From Pseudomonadota bacterium (GTDB lineage Bacteria; Desulfobacterota; Desulfobacteria; Desulfobacterales; Desulfobacteraceae): DNA of 64,000 nt. The stretch covers positions 37,925 to 101,924 of the forward strand of contig JAHJLV010000057.1 in the NCBI GenBank assembly GCA_018821535.1. Reading direction: 5' to 3'. The notes below the pieces were generated by a model. It was not told where the DNA came from. It did no database searches and saw nothing but the letters and a program-made list of their open reading frames with translations. The translations under genes were made by a program, and so were the position numbers. Numbering within the stretch: position 1 is the stretch's first letter; every line of letters starts with the position of its first letter. Below are positions 18,110 through 27,082 of this stretch, in pieces.

Positions 18110-20656
18110 CTATTTGGACTTGATGAAGGAAATGATCCGGTTGTTGATTCTCATGAACCGATTAAACGGATAATCGAGAAAACCATGCTGGAAAGCACGA
18201 GACTTGCCAACTTTCGACCAGAAATGCTCAAGCCGGATAATCATTTTTTTTCTTTGTGAGGGTGTGTCTTCATCCGCGGGGCTGGCGACTGTAACAGACG
18301 AACTTTCCGGAAACAATGATTCTTTTAAAGCGCCTTGACGGCACTTGGCGCTGATATTTCCGATCATGGCCTCTTTTATTCTTTGCATCTCTATCTCTTC
18401 AAGATGGAGATGCTTATTACATGCCGCAATCACTTTTTCACCGACGGTGCTTCGCACCACGCAAAGCGACCAGCCCTCGTTGTTATTTTCACATTCCGGA
18501 AGCCAGGCATCCCCGAAAGAAAGATCTGACATGTGGGCAAAAAAATCACGACAAAAAAAACAATGCGTGCTGTGAAAATAAGGCGCAGCCAAGAAAGGCC
18601 ATATTTCATCCAGCGGATAAAAAACATCGTCGCTTTGGGTTTCGATCATTAAACCCCCGGGCCAGCCATTACCACGATAACTGATTTTTTTGACATCCTG
18701 TGGTCGGATATTATTCTTGTTCATGATAAATTCAATGGACTGCCCCGATGGAGTACGTCCACAAAATAGACCCAGCTTAAGAACAACCTGTTTGCCTTTC
18801 AGAAATTTGTTCTTTTCCAAAAGATGAAGCCCCCAAAGATGACAGGGCAGCCCGACAACGGCAATTTTTTTTAAATCAGGCAACAAGTCGCAAATGGATT
18901 CCAGCAAAGCAACGGGCGTATATTTTGAACCACTTGACTTGACGAGCTCTGCAGTGTTGGTTATCCAGGCCCCTTTCGGCCGTAATGGATCTTCGGGATT
19001 ATCCACAACCGACAAAACGGCTTCAATCTCTCCCGTTTTCAGAAGCTCTGCCAAAATTCCCGTTACAAGGCCACCTGATGAGGATCGCAGTCGAAGGCCC
19101 GGTTCCATGGCATACCCTTTGTAAGCCTTACGTACCACGCCGATTTCTGGATCCACCGCCTTCTGACCAAAGATTTCATTTTCTTCAAGACTGATGTCAA
19201 ACCCGAGCACAGGGCAGGCCTTTATGCATCGGCCGCAATTGTTGCACTTTTTTACAAGACGAGGCCTGAGTGTCCCTTCATTGGTATATTGCATCTCAAG
19301 CACCCGGTCTACACAGGCACCGGCGCATGCGCCGCAGCCGCAGCAACGCTTAGTATTGCTCATCCGCGCCAACGGACCGGCAATTTCAAGCAGATTCAAG
19401 GCTATCCAAGCATTTGCTTTGGCTCCATGGATAATTTCCGGCAAAATACCATTTAAAAGACTTGATATATTCGTTGAATTCTTTTCAAGCTGGCAGAATA
19501 CTTCCTTACTGCGATCAAGAAGATCCGTATGTCTGATTTCTCTGATATCAACAAGATATTCCTGCTGCTTGAGGATTTGGCCGTTGATCCCAATGGTTTT
19601 ATGATTGTAGACATAGGTCATGGTCGGTATGCCCTGAGACAGGGCACCGATAGTCGCGTGCATCCTAGATCCAACAAAAAGACGGCTTAGCCCAATGATT
19701 CCTTTCAGCTCATCGCCATTGTATAAACCGTTCAGAACGATGGCTTTGTCCTGGCTTTTCATCCGGTTGAAAATCTCTCTGGTGATGATCAAATCATTGC
19801 CGACATTTGGAATAACCACATGGGGAACGAACAAAATATTCATATCATAAGTCTCAATGATCCAGTCCGCAAAAGCTGCCATGGCATCGACATAGGCCAT
19901 TCTCCTTTGATCCGGCGGCAGTTCCCCGAAGGCATACGCACTGATCAGATCGCTGATGGAGATGCCCGTCCAGGAAAGATGCTGTTTTATACCCTCTTGC
20001 TTGCAAATTTCATCAATACGCTCTTTAGAAGTCGGCTCCAAGCAGAAGGCCAAATCCTGGGCCGGAATGACATTGCCATGTATATGGAGCTTTGACAAAA
20101 TTTCATCTGTAATTCGCTCCCGGGTCGTAATAACCGCCGCATCCCTGATAAGCGTGATGAGTATTCTGTGGATGAATGAATTTCCAAAAGGCCCTATGCT
20201 CTGCGCACACAACATATAGGGTTTTTTAAGTATCCTGGTTATGATAAGGGGCATTGCAATGGTGGCCAGGGAATATGGCGGATAATCGTCACTGATGCTG
20301 TCCCCGCTTAAATCTAAAACCAGATCGCATGAAAGAAAATTTTCCCAAAACACGTTTACAGAACGTTTTGATTTTATAAGTCTGTAAAACATTGCCTGAA
20401 TCGGCATAATACAAAAACAAGCTATGAACCAAAAAAATCTGATTTTAGGAATAGAAATCATCGTCCAGGGCCTGACCATAAAAACAACATTTTCAGCAAC
20501 GATTCTTTTTGTATCTGTAGAAGTCTTTTGCGTAAGTATTATAAATTGAACCGGTTCTGGACAGATCTGGCTAATTAACCGAATAGCAGAAGATACCATT
20601 GCCCAGCAGCCGTTATTCCGGGTATCACCAATTCCTGTTATAATTATTTTTTTCAT
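18110..20656 (-). CDS. Polysaccharide pyruvyl transferase fused to ferredoxin and FrhB-type domains
   Basis: 848 aa, three parts. Residues 1 to about 410 match the WcaK/CsaB polysaccharide pyruvyl transferase family, with the late motif GSRMHATIGALSQGIPTM (329-346). Residues 438-482 hold two [4Fe-4S] motifs (CCGCGACAGAC and CNNCGRCIKAC). Residues 500-848 match the coenzyme F420 hydrogenase/dehydrogenase beta-subunit (FrhB) family, with SSGGLVTGIL and GLPCHLWGL. The parts are usually encoded as neighbouring genes in EPS clusters; here they are one frame with no internal stop. A combined ketal transfer and redox modification of a sugar is inference; the electron donor and substrate are unknown. 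Confidence 0.88.
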   Translation of the reverse strand: MKKIIITGIGDTRNNGCWAMVSSAIRLISQICPEPVQFIILTQKTSTDTKRIVAENVVFMVRPWTMISIPKIRFFWFIACFCIMPIQAMFYRLIKSKRSVNVFWENFLSCDLVLDLSGDSISDDYPPYSLATIAMPLIITRILKKPYMLCAQSIGPFGNSFIHRILITLIRDAAVITTRERITDEILSKLHIHGNVIPAQDLAFCLEPTSKERIDEICKQEGIKQHLSWTGISISDLISAYAFGELPPDQRRMAYVDAMAAFADWIIETYDMNILFVPHVVIPNVGNDLIITREIFNRMKSQDKAIVLNGLYNGDELKGIIGLSRLFVGSRMHATIGALSQGIPTMTYVYNHKTIGINGQILKQQEYLVDIREIRHTDLLDRSKEVFCQLEKNSTNISSLLNGILPEIIHGAKANAWIALNLLEIAGPLARMSNTKRCCGCGACAGACVDRVLEMQYTNEGTLRPRLVKKCNNCGRCIKACPVLGFDISLEENEIFGQKAVDPEIGVVRKAYKGYAMEPGLRLRSSSGGLVTGILAELLKTGEIEAVLSVVDNPEDPLRPKGAWITNTAELVKSSGSKYTPVALLESICDLLPDLKKIAVVGLPCHLWGLHLLEKNKFLKGKQVVLKLGLFCGRTPSGQSIEFIMNKNNIRPQDVKKISYRGNGWPGGLMIETQSDDVFYPLDEIWPFLAAPYFHSTHCFFCRDFFAHMSDLSFGDAWLPECENNNEGWSLCVVRSTVGEKVIAACNKHLHLEEIEMQRIKEAMIGNISAKCRQGALKESLFPESSSVTVASPADEDTPSQRKKMIIRLEHFWSKVGKSRAFQHGFLDYPFNRFMRINNRIISFIKSK

Positions 20657-20664
20657 AAAGGCTT

Positions 20665-22155
20665 CTATCTCCTGCCAAAAAAACGTGAAAAAACAGCTCG
20701 AAATTCTGTAAACAGAAAGACTCGTTCAATAAGATATATGACCAATAAATAGTATGAAGTTGATGTAATAATGAAAATGATCGCTTGATAAAACAAATTT
20801 GGAATAAACATTCTTGATAAAAACAAAACACCAATAAAAGGCATATTAAGAAAAATATATTTTGTAAAAAACATAAGGGTTTCTCTTTTTTCTATTCCAA
20901 TAATACCGCCGATCCAAAAATTGATATAGATATAAAAAAGAATGCCTGCAATAACAAGAAACCAGACTGAAATGATTGGATCTTGAATAAAACCTCCAGC
21001 TATAAGGGAAAAAAATTTTAACAAAAATAACCATAGAGTCAACCAAAGAAAACTTTTTTGTTTTCCTAAAACATTCACAAGACTGGCAATAGGAATTGAA
21101 ACAAACTGTGCAACAGCAAGAATTCCTAATATCCCTATATAAGTGCCAACGTTTTCCCATTTTGAACCAAGGATTATTGTAAAAATTTCTTCACCCATTA
21201 TCATTAATGCCAAAAAAGGAAACAGGCTGTAGCCGAGAAGCCTTAACCTAATCGATTCAAAAAAAACTTTTAAATCTACCCCATTATTTTTTTCATTTGC
21301 GGCTGCTTGATAGTAAACCCTTCGTATTGAGTTACCGAGCAAGCTCATTGGAGTGCGGATCAATCTATCTGCCATTGCGTATAGGCCTGTTATCTCAGGC
21401 GAGAAAAAAAAGGCAAGCATATAAATAGGAAGTCTTGCCGAACCATCCGATAAAAGCGCTACCCAATTTGCAAACAAAGGGAACGCCCTGTGCTTATAGG
21501 CTAATTTTTTTATTGCAGGTATTGAAATTACGCCTCTATTTTTTATTAATGCCCTTATATCAGATGCAAACACACCGGTCTCAAAAAAAGAAGCGATTAC
21601 TCTGCTGATAATCATAGCAGAAGCTGTCGCATGGCCCATAAAACCAGCCCCGATAATAATGACCTTATCGGTTACTGTTTGAACGACAGTTGAAAAAGCT
21701 TGCAAACTAAAGTTTTTCCTTCGTGAATTCTCAAAAGATAAAATTAAATAAACGGCTCTGCTGAAAACAACGATAGGGATGAGCCACGTAAAATGTTCAA
21801 GCAGCGGGGCATTAAAAAAAGAAGCGATTTCTCTGTTGAACAATCCAAAAGGAATAAAAAGAAGTAAAGAAAAAATAGTAACAATAAAAAAAGAAAGGGC
21901 GCAAATATTGAGCGCATCCGTGTCTTTTTCACACAGCATTATCGCTTGATGATAGCTCAAACTTGAAATTGGCTCTAAAGAAAACACAATTACGGCAAAC
22001 ATAGCTGCTATTCCGAAATCATCAGGTGAATAAAACCGGGTAATAACAGGTATTGTAAGAAAAACTATGGCCTGAGACAGAGCTGACCCTGATAGCAGTT
22101 TTCCAATATTAATCCAAAAGGACTGAAGTGTCGTTTTCTCTATTCCTGATACCAT
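20665..22155 (-). CDS. wzx: Wzx-type flippase (polysaccharide biosynthesis/MATE-like)
   Basis: 496 aa, very hydrophobic, with about 12-14 TM helices. The N-terminus (SGSALSQAIVFLTIPVITRFYSP) is characteristic of the polysaccharide biosynthesis flippase family, which moves undecaprenyl-linked repeat units across the inner membrane. The gene is clearly A+T-rich compared with neighbours at 24239-26927 and the gsp genes, a hint of separate acquisition. Its start overlaps the end of the deacetylase gene by 16 bases. Confidence 0.92.
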   Translation of the reverse strand: MVSGIEKTTLQSFWINIGKLLSGSALSQAIVFLTIPVITRFYSPDDFGIAAMFAVIVFSLEPISSLSYHQAIMLCEKDTDALNICALSFFIVTIFSLLLFIPFGLFNREIASFFNAPLLEHFTWLIPIVVFSRAVYLILSFENSRRKNFSLQAFSTVVQTVTDKVIIIGAGFMGHATASAMIISRVIASFFETGVFASDIRALIKNRGVISIPAIKKLAYKHRAFPLFANWVALLSDGSARLPIYMLAFFFSPEITGLYAMADRLIRTPMSLLGNSIRRVYYQAAANEKNNGVDLKVFFESIRLRLLGYSLFPFLALMIMGEEIFTIILGSKWENVGTYIGILGILAVAQFVSIPIASLVNVLGKQKSFLWLTLWLFLLKFFSLIAGGFIQDPIISVWFLVIAGILFYIYINFWIGGIIGIEKRETLMFFTKYIFLNMPFIGVLFLSRMFIPNLFYQAIIFIITSTSYYLLVIYLIERVFLFTEFRAVFSRFFGRR

Positions 22156-22967
22156 TTGGTTATTTCCGAGCCTGTAAACAATTGTAAATCTTTAAAGTTT
22201 TGGAGAGAATGGATGAAATGTTCGAAAATGTCTATTCTGCCTTTATTTTTTCCAATAACCCAGGGATGGAATCCAACTGCAATCGTTTTTCCATAGTATT
22301 TCTCGGTTAAAAAAGATTGCCAATGACTTAACATTTTTTCAGGTTCCAAGTGTTTAGAGATCATCATCCAATCATCACTAACTGATGGTATTCTTAGAAT
22401 AGAGTGCGTATTTTTTGACAAATAGCCATCAGTGGTAATCAAATAACATGCATTGTGGTTTTGATCTTTATTTTCAACAGCAATATCATATCTAAATCCA
22501 TGCTTTGAAAGGATTTCAATTAATTGTTTTGACCACCCGTCACTCGGAGAATGAAATCCTTGGACATCAACTTTATATTTATTTTTAAATGTTGTCTTGA
22601 ACTGGCCAATATCATTAAAAAGCTTTTCATAATCAGTAGATAAAGGCTCAATATGATTATAAGTATGGCATGCAATTTCATGCCCGTTTGATATAATTTG
22701 GCTAATTGTTTTAGAGTATGACTCGCTTATTTTGCCCACACAATTCCAGGTTGTCCTTATGGCGTTTTTGTTTAAAATATCAATAATTGCATTAAAGCCT
22801 GTCTCAGAAGAATCTTTTGCTGCAATATTTCCAAATTCCCTCTCATAATCAAAATACAAAACCAGGCTTATTTTTTCTTGACCAGCCGGTCCAGCGCCAA
22901 GGGGCCTTCTTATCGTTGTCACATCACGCCATTTTCTTCTGGCTCTATACGCTATTTTTTCAATCAC
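22140..22967 (-). CDS. NodB-family polysaccharide deacetylase
   Basis: 275 aa. Key NodB-fold elements: the first motif LYFDYERE, where Y-E follows Asp in place of the usual T-F-D-D, and the metal-binding H-x3-5-H in HEIACHTYNH near residues 96-105. A GFHSPSDGW motif near 137 corresponds to the R-x-P region, although the arginine is absent. Later there is VGFHPW near 233. No signal peptide is visible, so it may act in the cytoplasm on lipid-linked intermediates. PEP-CTERM loci often hold a related deacetylase. The variant first motif makes the exact reaction uncertain. Confidence 0.8.
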   Translation of the reverse strand: MIEKIAYRARRKWRDVTTIRRPLGAGPAGQEKISLVLYFDYEREFGNIAAKDSSETGFNAIIDILNKNAIRTTWNCVGKISESYSKTISQIISNGHEIACHTYNHIEPLSTDYEKLFNDIGQFKTTFKNKYKVDVQGFHSPSDGWSKQLIEILSKHGFRYDIAVENKDQNHNACYLITTDGYLSKNTHSILRIPSVSDDWMMISKHLEPEKMLSHWQSFLTEKYYGKTIAVGFHPWVIGKNKGRIDIFEHFIHSLQNFKDLQLFTGSEITKWYQE

Positions 22968-22976
22968 CTTTTAAAC

Positions 22977-24185
22977 CTATTTACTGCCTGGAATTTTATT
23001 TAATAATATTTTAACGATATCCGGAAATATAGGCTGTTCATGTTTAAAAAATTGATCCATGTCATGGTCACCTATGCTCATAAGCCAATTACCCTTAAGA
23101 ACCTCATTATAATTAATATCTCTAAGTTTACTATCGATATAAATAACAGGGACATGTGTTCTTATTTTCTGGAATCCATGTTGTTCTAAAAAATTAGACA
23201 GTTCACGAGAAGAAGCACCACATTTATACATTTGAGCCCCTGATTTAATCATATCGGTTTCGGCAAAATTCAACATCGCTCTGATCAGATTACCGTCATT
23301 TGCCGATATTGATAGGCACTCACAAATAACTCCAATTGGTGACTCAGGGCTTTTACATATGCGATACACCAAGATTCCACAAATTTTATCGTTATCATAG
23401 ACCAGGTATTTCAAATATTGCAGATCAGGTTGCAAAACATACTTCCAGTTTAAATATTGGCTGTCGCGACAAACAGAAAACGAATAATTTTGTCTACATA
23501 AATTCCAAAACGCATCTACTTCAGCTCCGAACTTACGGGTACTTTTAAAAACATAATGGGTATGATGGCTAAGTTTTTTTTGTTTCTGCCTATTCTTCAA
23601 TAATAATGTCATCAGGTATCCAACTGATTGCTTTAAAAAACCTAACCGAATATAACTTGCTTTCACCAACCAGATGTTTCCAAGGTATTTTCTACAAACA
23701 GCCAATAGTGTTTTGAATAATTTTTCATGATCGAGCTTACCAGTTATTTTGAAATAAATATGGAACGGCTTCCCTTCAACACCACCTAATTTTTTTTTTA
23801 TTCGTCTATTCCCTTCCGACATATCTACGCTGAGGAAAATAGTATTCGAATCTTGGTTTTTTTGTTGTGTTAGAAAACCAAGACCCTGCTTTCTGAATTC
23901 AGGCAGTGTATATGTGCTGACACTATAAGCAGCAGGATAAACCCTGCTGCTTATTTCCAAATTTACATGCATGGCACAATTCCACGCAACTACATTATCA
24001 TCAACTATAGCAATCCAAATTGGCAATTTTCCATTTTTTGACTCCCAAAATGGATTTTCTTTATACAGCCACCGCCATCTATTTGGATATTTATAACTAA
24101 AGATTAGGGGGTATGCCTTTCGCCAAGACTGAATAATTTTTGATTCGTCCTTTTCACAGGCTTGGCGAATTTCTTTTTTTCTCAT
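22977..24185 (-). CDS. GNAT-family N-acetyltransferase
   Basis: 402 aa. An N-terminal GNAT domain at about residues 1-140 contains the acetyl-CoA loop pattern PEFRKQGLGF (R-x-x-G-x-G). A second, degenerate GNAT-like half follows around residues 250-350 (YDNDKICGILVYRI), so a two-lobed FemAB-like or GNAT arrangement is possible. It probably acylates an amino-sugar or acceptor of the polysaccharide. It forms an A+T-rich block with the flippase and deacetylase genes. Nine bases separate it from the deacetylase start. Confidence 0.75.
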   Translation of the reverse strand: MRKKEIRQACEKDESKIIQSWRKAYPLIFSYKYPNRWRWLYKENPFWESKNGKLPIWIAIVDDNVVAWNCAMHVNLEISSRVYPAAYSVSTYTLPEFRKQGLGFLTQQKNQDSNTIFLSVDMSEGNRRIKKKLGGVEGKPFHIYFKITGKLDHEKLFKTLLAVCRKYLGNIWLVKASYIRLGFLKQSVGYLMTLLLKNRQKQKKLSHHTHYVFKSTRKFGAEVDAFWNLCRQNYSFSVCRDSQYLNWKYVLQPDLQYLKYLVYDNDKICGILVYRICKSPESPIGVICECLSISANDGNLIRAMLNFAETDMIKSGAQMYKCGASSRELSNFLEQHGFQKIRTHVPVIYIDSKLRDINYNEVLKGNWLMSIGDHDMDQFFKHEQPIFPDIVKILLNKIPGSK

Positions 24186-24238
24186 TATTATAATAGAAAT
24201 GATCGATTTAGCTCTTCATTATCGATCAAGCCTTTGTA

Positions 24239-25252
24239 TTATTTAATATTATTGATATACCAGTTGGCGGCAAGTTCCAGGCCTTTTCTGACTGAATACA
24301 CTGGCTTATAGCCTAACAGATCTGCGGCTTTTGATATGTCTGCAAGGGAGTGCCGTACATCACCGGGTCTAAAATCCCTGTAAACCGGCTCTGCGGTTTT
24401 TATTTCAGGAAACTGGCTGGCAACCAGATCCTTGATCAGATAAAACAGTTCGTTCAAGGTGGTTCTTTCACCGAATGCCACATTATAGACCTGGTTGGCG
24501 GCATTTTCGTTTTCTGCAAGACAGGCTTTTATATTGGCTTGGACAGTGTTGTCGATGTAACAGAAATCCCGGCTGGTTTCTCCGTCTCCGTTGATGAATA
24601 CATCTGTTTTTTTGATCAGGGAGGAGAACCATAAAGGAATGACAGCAGCATAGGCGCCATAGGGGTCCTGGCGTTTGCCAAATACATTGAAATACCGCAG
24701 TCCAATGGTTTTAAAGCCATAGGTTGTGGCAAACACATCCGCGTATAATTCATTGACATATTTTGTCACTGCATAGGGGGACAAGGGTTTTCCGATGAGA
24801 TCCTCTTTTTTGGGCAAGCCGGGATGATCCCCATAGGTTGAGCTGGACGCGGCATAGACAAATCGTTTGACCTTGGCATCCTTTGCAGCCACCAGCATAT
24901 TTAAAAATCCTGTGATATTGTTCTCATTGGTCAGCAAAGGGTCGGCAATGGATCTGGGGACAGATCCCAGGGCTGCCTGGTGCAATACAAAATCCTGGCC
25001 TTCACAGGCTTTTGTGCAGGCCTCGGGATCTCTGATATCTGCCTTGATGAATGTAAAATTCTGCCATTTTTCCTTTCCTATGGATTGCTCAACTTCATCC
25101 AGATTATACTGGAATCCTGTGGAAAAATTATCCAGGCCGGTGACTTTCTGGTTCAGGTTGAGAAGGGTTTCAATCAGGTTGGAGCCGATAAACCCGGCAC
25201 AGCCGGTGACCAGCCAGCGATGGGGTTTGGTTTTTAAATCTTCTATGTTCAT
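24239..25252 (-). CDS. NAD-dependent UDP-HexNAc C4-epimerase-like SDR protein (WbpP/TviC type)
   Basis: 337 aa from ATG at 25252, two bases after the sat-cysC stop and with AAGGA upstream; an in-frame extension to 25375 would run into sat-cysC. It is an extended SDR with the NAD motif TGCAGFIGSN near residues 16-25 and the catalytic Y-x3-K in YAVTKYVNE near 160. The sequence style matches WbpP/TviC-type epimerases that interconvert UDP-GlcNAc and UDP-GalNAc or their uronates. It would supply an amino-sugar donor to the glycosyltransferases of this locus. Substrate assignment is inference. Confidence 0.87.
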   Translation of the reverse strand: MNIEDLKTKPHRWLVTGCAGFIGSNLIETLLNLNQKVTGLDNFSTGFQYNLDEVEQSIGKEKWQNFTFIKADIRDPEACTKACEGQDFVLHQAALGSVPRSIADPLLTNENNITGFLNMLVAAKDAKVKRFVYAASSSTYGDHPGLPKKEDLIGKPLSPYAVTKYVNELYADVFATTYGFKTIGLRYFNVFGKRQDPYGAYAAVIPLWFSSLIKKTDVFINGDGETSRDFCYIDNTVQANIKACLAENENAANQVYNVAFGERTTLNELFYLIKDLVASQFPEIKTAEPVYRDFRPGDVRHSLADISKAADLLGYKPVYSVRKGLELAANWYINNIK

Positions 25253-25253
25253 A

Positions 25254-26927
25254 TTAAATATATCCTTTTCGGCTGATAAAAAGCAGCACCTGCTGGGCAG
25301 CTTCATCCGGAGTGAGATCTGTGGTGTTGATTTTAAGTTCCGGGTTGGCAGGGTCTTCGTATGGATCATCCACACCGGTGAAGCCTTTTAAAAGACCGGC
25401 GCGGGCTTTGGCATACATGCCTTTTCTGTCACGTTTTTCACATTCTGATATGGGGGTGGATACGTGCACTTCAAAAAATCCGCCATATGCTTCTATGGAT
25501 TCCCTGATCCTGGCGCGGGTTTTTTCGTAGGGCGCTATGGGGGCGCAGATGGCAATGCCGCGGTTCTTGGTGATTTCTGAAGCGACAAAACCGATGCGCT
25601 GCACATTGATATCCCGGTGTTCTTTGGAAAAATTAAGTTCCGAAGACAGGTTGCGGCGGACAATATCCCCGTCTAAAAGTGTGACCGGCCGGGTGCCGAT
25701 TTCAAGGAATTTTGAATACAACAGTTTTGCAATGGTTGATTTGCCTGCTCCGGAAAGCCCGGTGCAGAAGATGGTAAATCCCTGCTTTGAGGGAGGCGGA
25801 TATGATTTTTGCAGTTCCTGGATCACTTCAGGAAAGGATGCCCAGTCCGGCACTTTTTTGCCGGAGCGGATTCTTTTCTGGATATCTGTACCGGAAAAAG
25901 AAATCGTGTCCATGTTTTCCGGGACCTGGCTTGCAATTTTATATTCATCTTCAAAGGGCAGGTACACCATTTCTTCAAAGGTAATGGTTTCCATTTCAAG
26001 TTCCTGTGCAGCCGATGAAGACACCTGCAGGGCATCATCATATTTATAGAACGGGGTGTTGGCCGTATCATTGCCGGGAGATGCATGGTTGTGGCCGATC
26101 ACAAAATGGGTGCAGCCGTAATTTTTACCGATAATCATATGCAGCACCGCTTCTCTTGGCCCGGCCATTCGCATGGCAAGGGGCAGAAGATTTAAAATAT
26201 GAGAATCCGGTGGATAGTGGGTTGCCACTTTCTGATAACATCGCATCCGGGTGAAATGATCAAAATCCCCAGGTCTTGGCACGCCTGTTATGGGCAACAG
26301 CAGCAGATTGGCTTTGGCCTGCTGCATGGCCTGGATGGTCATTTCGAACTGCGGCCGGTGAATGGGCTGCCGGGTCTGGAATCCCACAATTTTTTTCCAG
26401 CCAAGTTTTGCAAATGTGTCTTTTACTTCTGTGGGGGTTTTTCGAATCTGTTTGAAATCCGGGTGAATGGGAAGGTTCAGTGCCTGGATTTCTCCGCCAA
26501 TATAAAATTTGCCGGATCTGTTGAAAAGGTAGTCTACGCCGGGGTGTTTGAGATCCAGGGTATTATACACTGCAAGGGCTTCTTTTTCTTTGTCCACAGG
26601 CCAGATGTCTTCTATGTTCAGGATGCCTAAAAGAAAGCCTTCCGGATCTCTTAATGTGACAGACTGGCCAAGCTCAAGGGTTGCGGCCAGGCGTTCGGGA
26701 ACATCCAGGCAGATCGGGATCGGCCACAGCTGCCCGGATTCCAGACGCATTCTGTCCAGAACAGACTCATAGTCGATCTGTTTCATGAATCCGCTTAAAG
26801 GGGCAAACACGCCCGTGGTCAGCAGTTCAAAATCACAGATCTGCCGGTCATTTAAAATGACTTCAGGCATGGTGGTGCTTAATTGTTTTAATAGTGCGTG
26901 CTGTTCTTCATTTACAAGTAAAGTCAT
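25254..26927 (-). CDS. Bifunctional ATP sulfurylase/APS kinase with atypical sulfurylase motifs
   Basis: 557 aa from ATG at 26927 with AGGA eight bases upstream; a GTG start at 26957 is possible but weaker. Residues 1-150 are the PUA-like N-domain, 160-350 the ATP-sulfurylase catalytic domain and about 383-557 an APS kinase with Walker A GLSGAGKST (390-398). Normal products are APS then PAPS. The sulfurylase motifs differ from canonical: QTRQPIHRPQ (184-193) replaces QTRNPxHRAH, losing the second His, and GHNHASPG (278-285) replaces GRDHAGxG. It may be a PAPS supplier for the sulfotransferase at 12880-13926; the sulfurylase half may be altered. Its ATG overlaps the stop of the remnant reading frame upstream. 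Confidence 0.88.
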   Translation of the reverse strand: MTLLVNEEQHALLKQLSTTMPEVILNDRQICDFELLTTGVFAPLSGFMKQIDYESVLDRMRLESGQLWPIPICLDVPERLAATLELGQSVTLRDPEGFLLGILNIEDIWPVDKEKEALAVYNTLDLKHPGVDYLFNRSGKFYIGGEIQALNLPIHPDFKQIRKTPTEVKDTFAKLGWKKIVGFQTRQPIHRPQFEMTIQAMQQAKANLLLLPITGVPRPGDFDHFTRMRCYQKVATHYPPDSHILNLLPLAMRMAGPREAVLHMIIGKNYGCTHFVIGHNHASPGNDTANTPFYKYDDALQVSSSAAQELEMETITFEEMVYLPFEDEYKIASQVPENMDTISFSGTDIQKRIRSGKKVPDWASFPEVIQELQKSYPPPSKQGFTIFCTGLSGAGKSTIAKLLYSKFLEIGTRPVTLLDGDIVRRNLSSELNFSKEHRDINVQRIGFVASEITKNRGIAICAPIAPYEKTRARIRESIEAYGGFFEVHVSTPISECEKRDRKGMYAKARAGLLKGFTGVDDPYEDPANPELKINTTDLTPDEAAQQVLLFISRKGYI

Positions 26928-27082
26928 CGTGTTTGTCCTGGTGTTTTTAACAGCCACTCATATGCGGTCATGGCTTCTACCCATTCTGGAACCATATCTG
27001 AAGGTACTCTCATGTCCCCGGTTATCAATATGCTTCTGCTGTTTTTAACCTTCTTTCCGGCTTTTTCCAATCCGCTTATCAA
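26924..27082 (-). pseudogene. C-terminal remnant of an unidentified gene coupled to sat-cysC
   Basis: An open minus-strand frame of about 52 codons ends LLKTPGQTR with a TGA that overlaps the sat-cysC ATG as ATGA, the usual sign of two coupled genes. It contains a protein-like segment (ILITGDMRVPSDMVPEW) but no convincing start: only a TTG at 27082 inside the DUF4143 ATPase stop codon. The simplest reading is that a longer gene once preceded sat-cysC and was truncated when the AAA/DUF4143 cassette arrived. I do not recognise the family. A genuine short peptide is possible but less likely. Confidence 0.5.

Noticed and set aside
24239..25375. Extended N-terminus of the epimerase
   Set aside because: The extra 41 residues fall inside sat-cysC in another frame; the ATG at 25252 fits the family start and the operon spacing.
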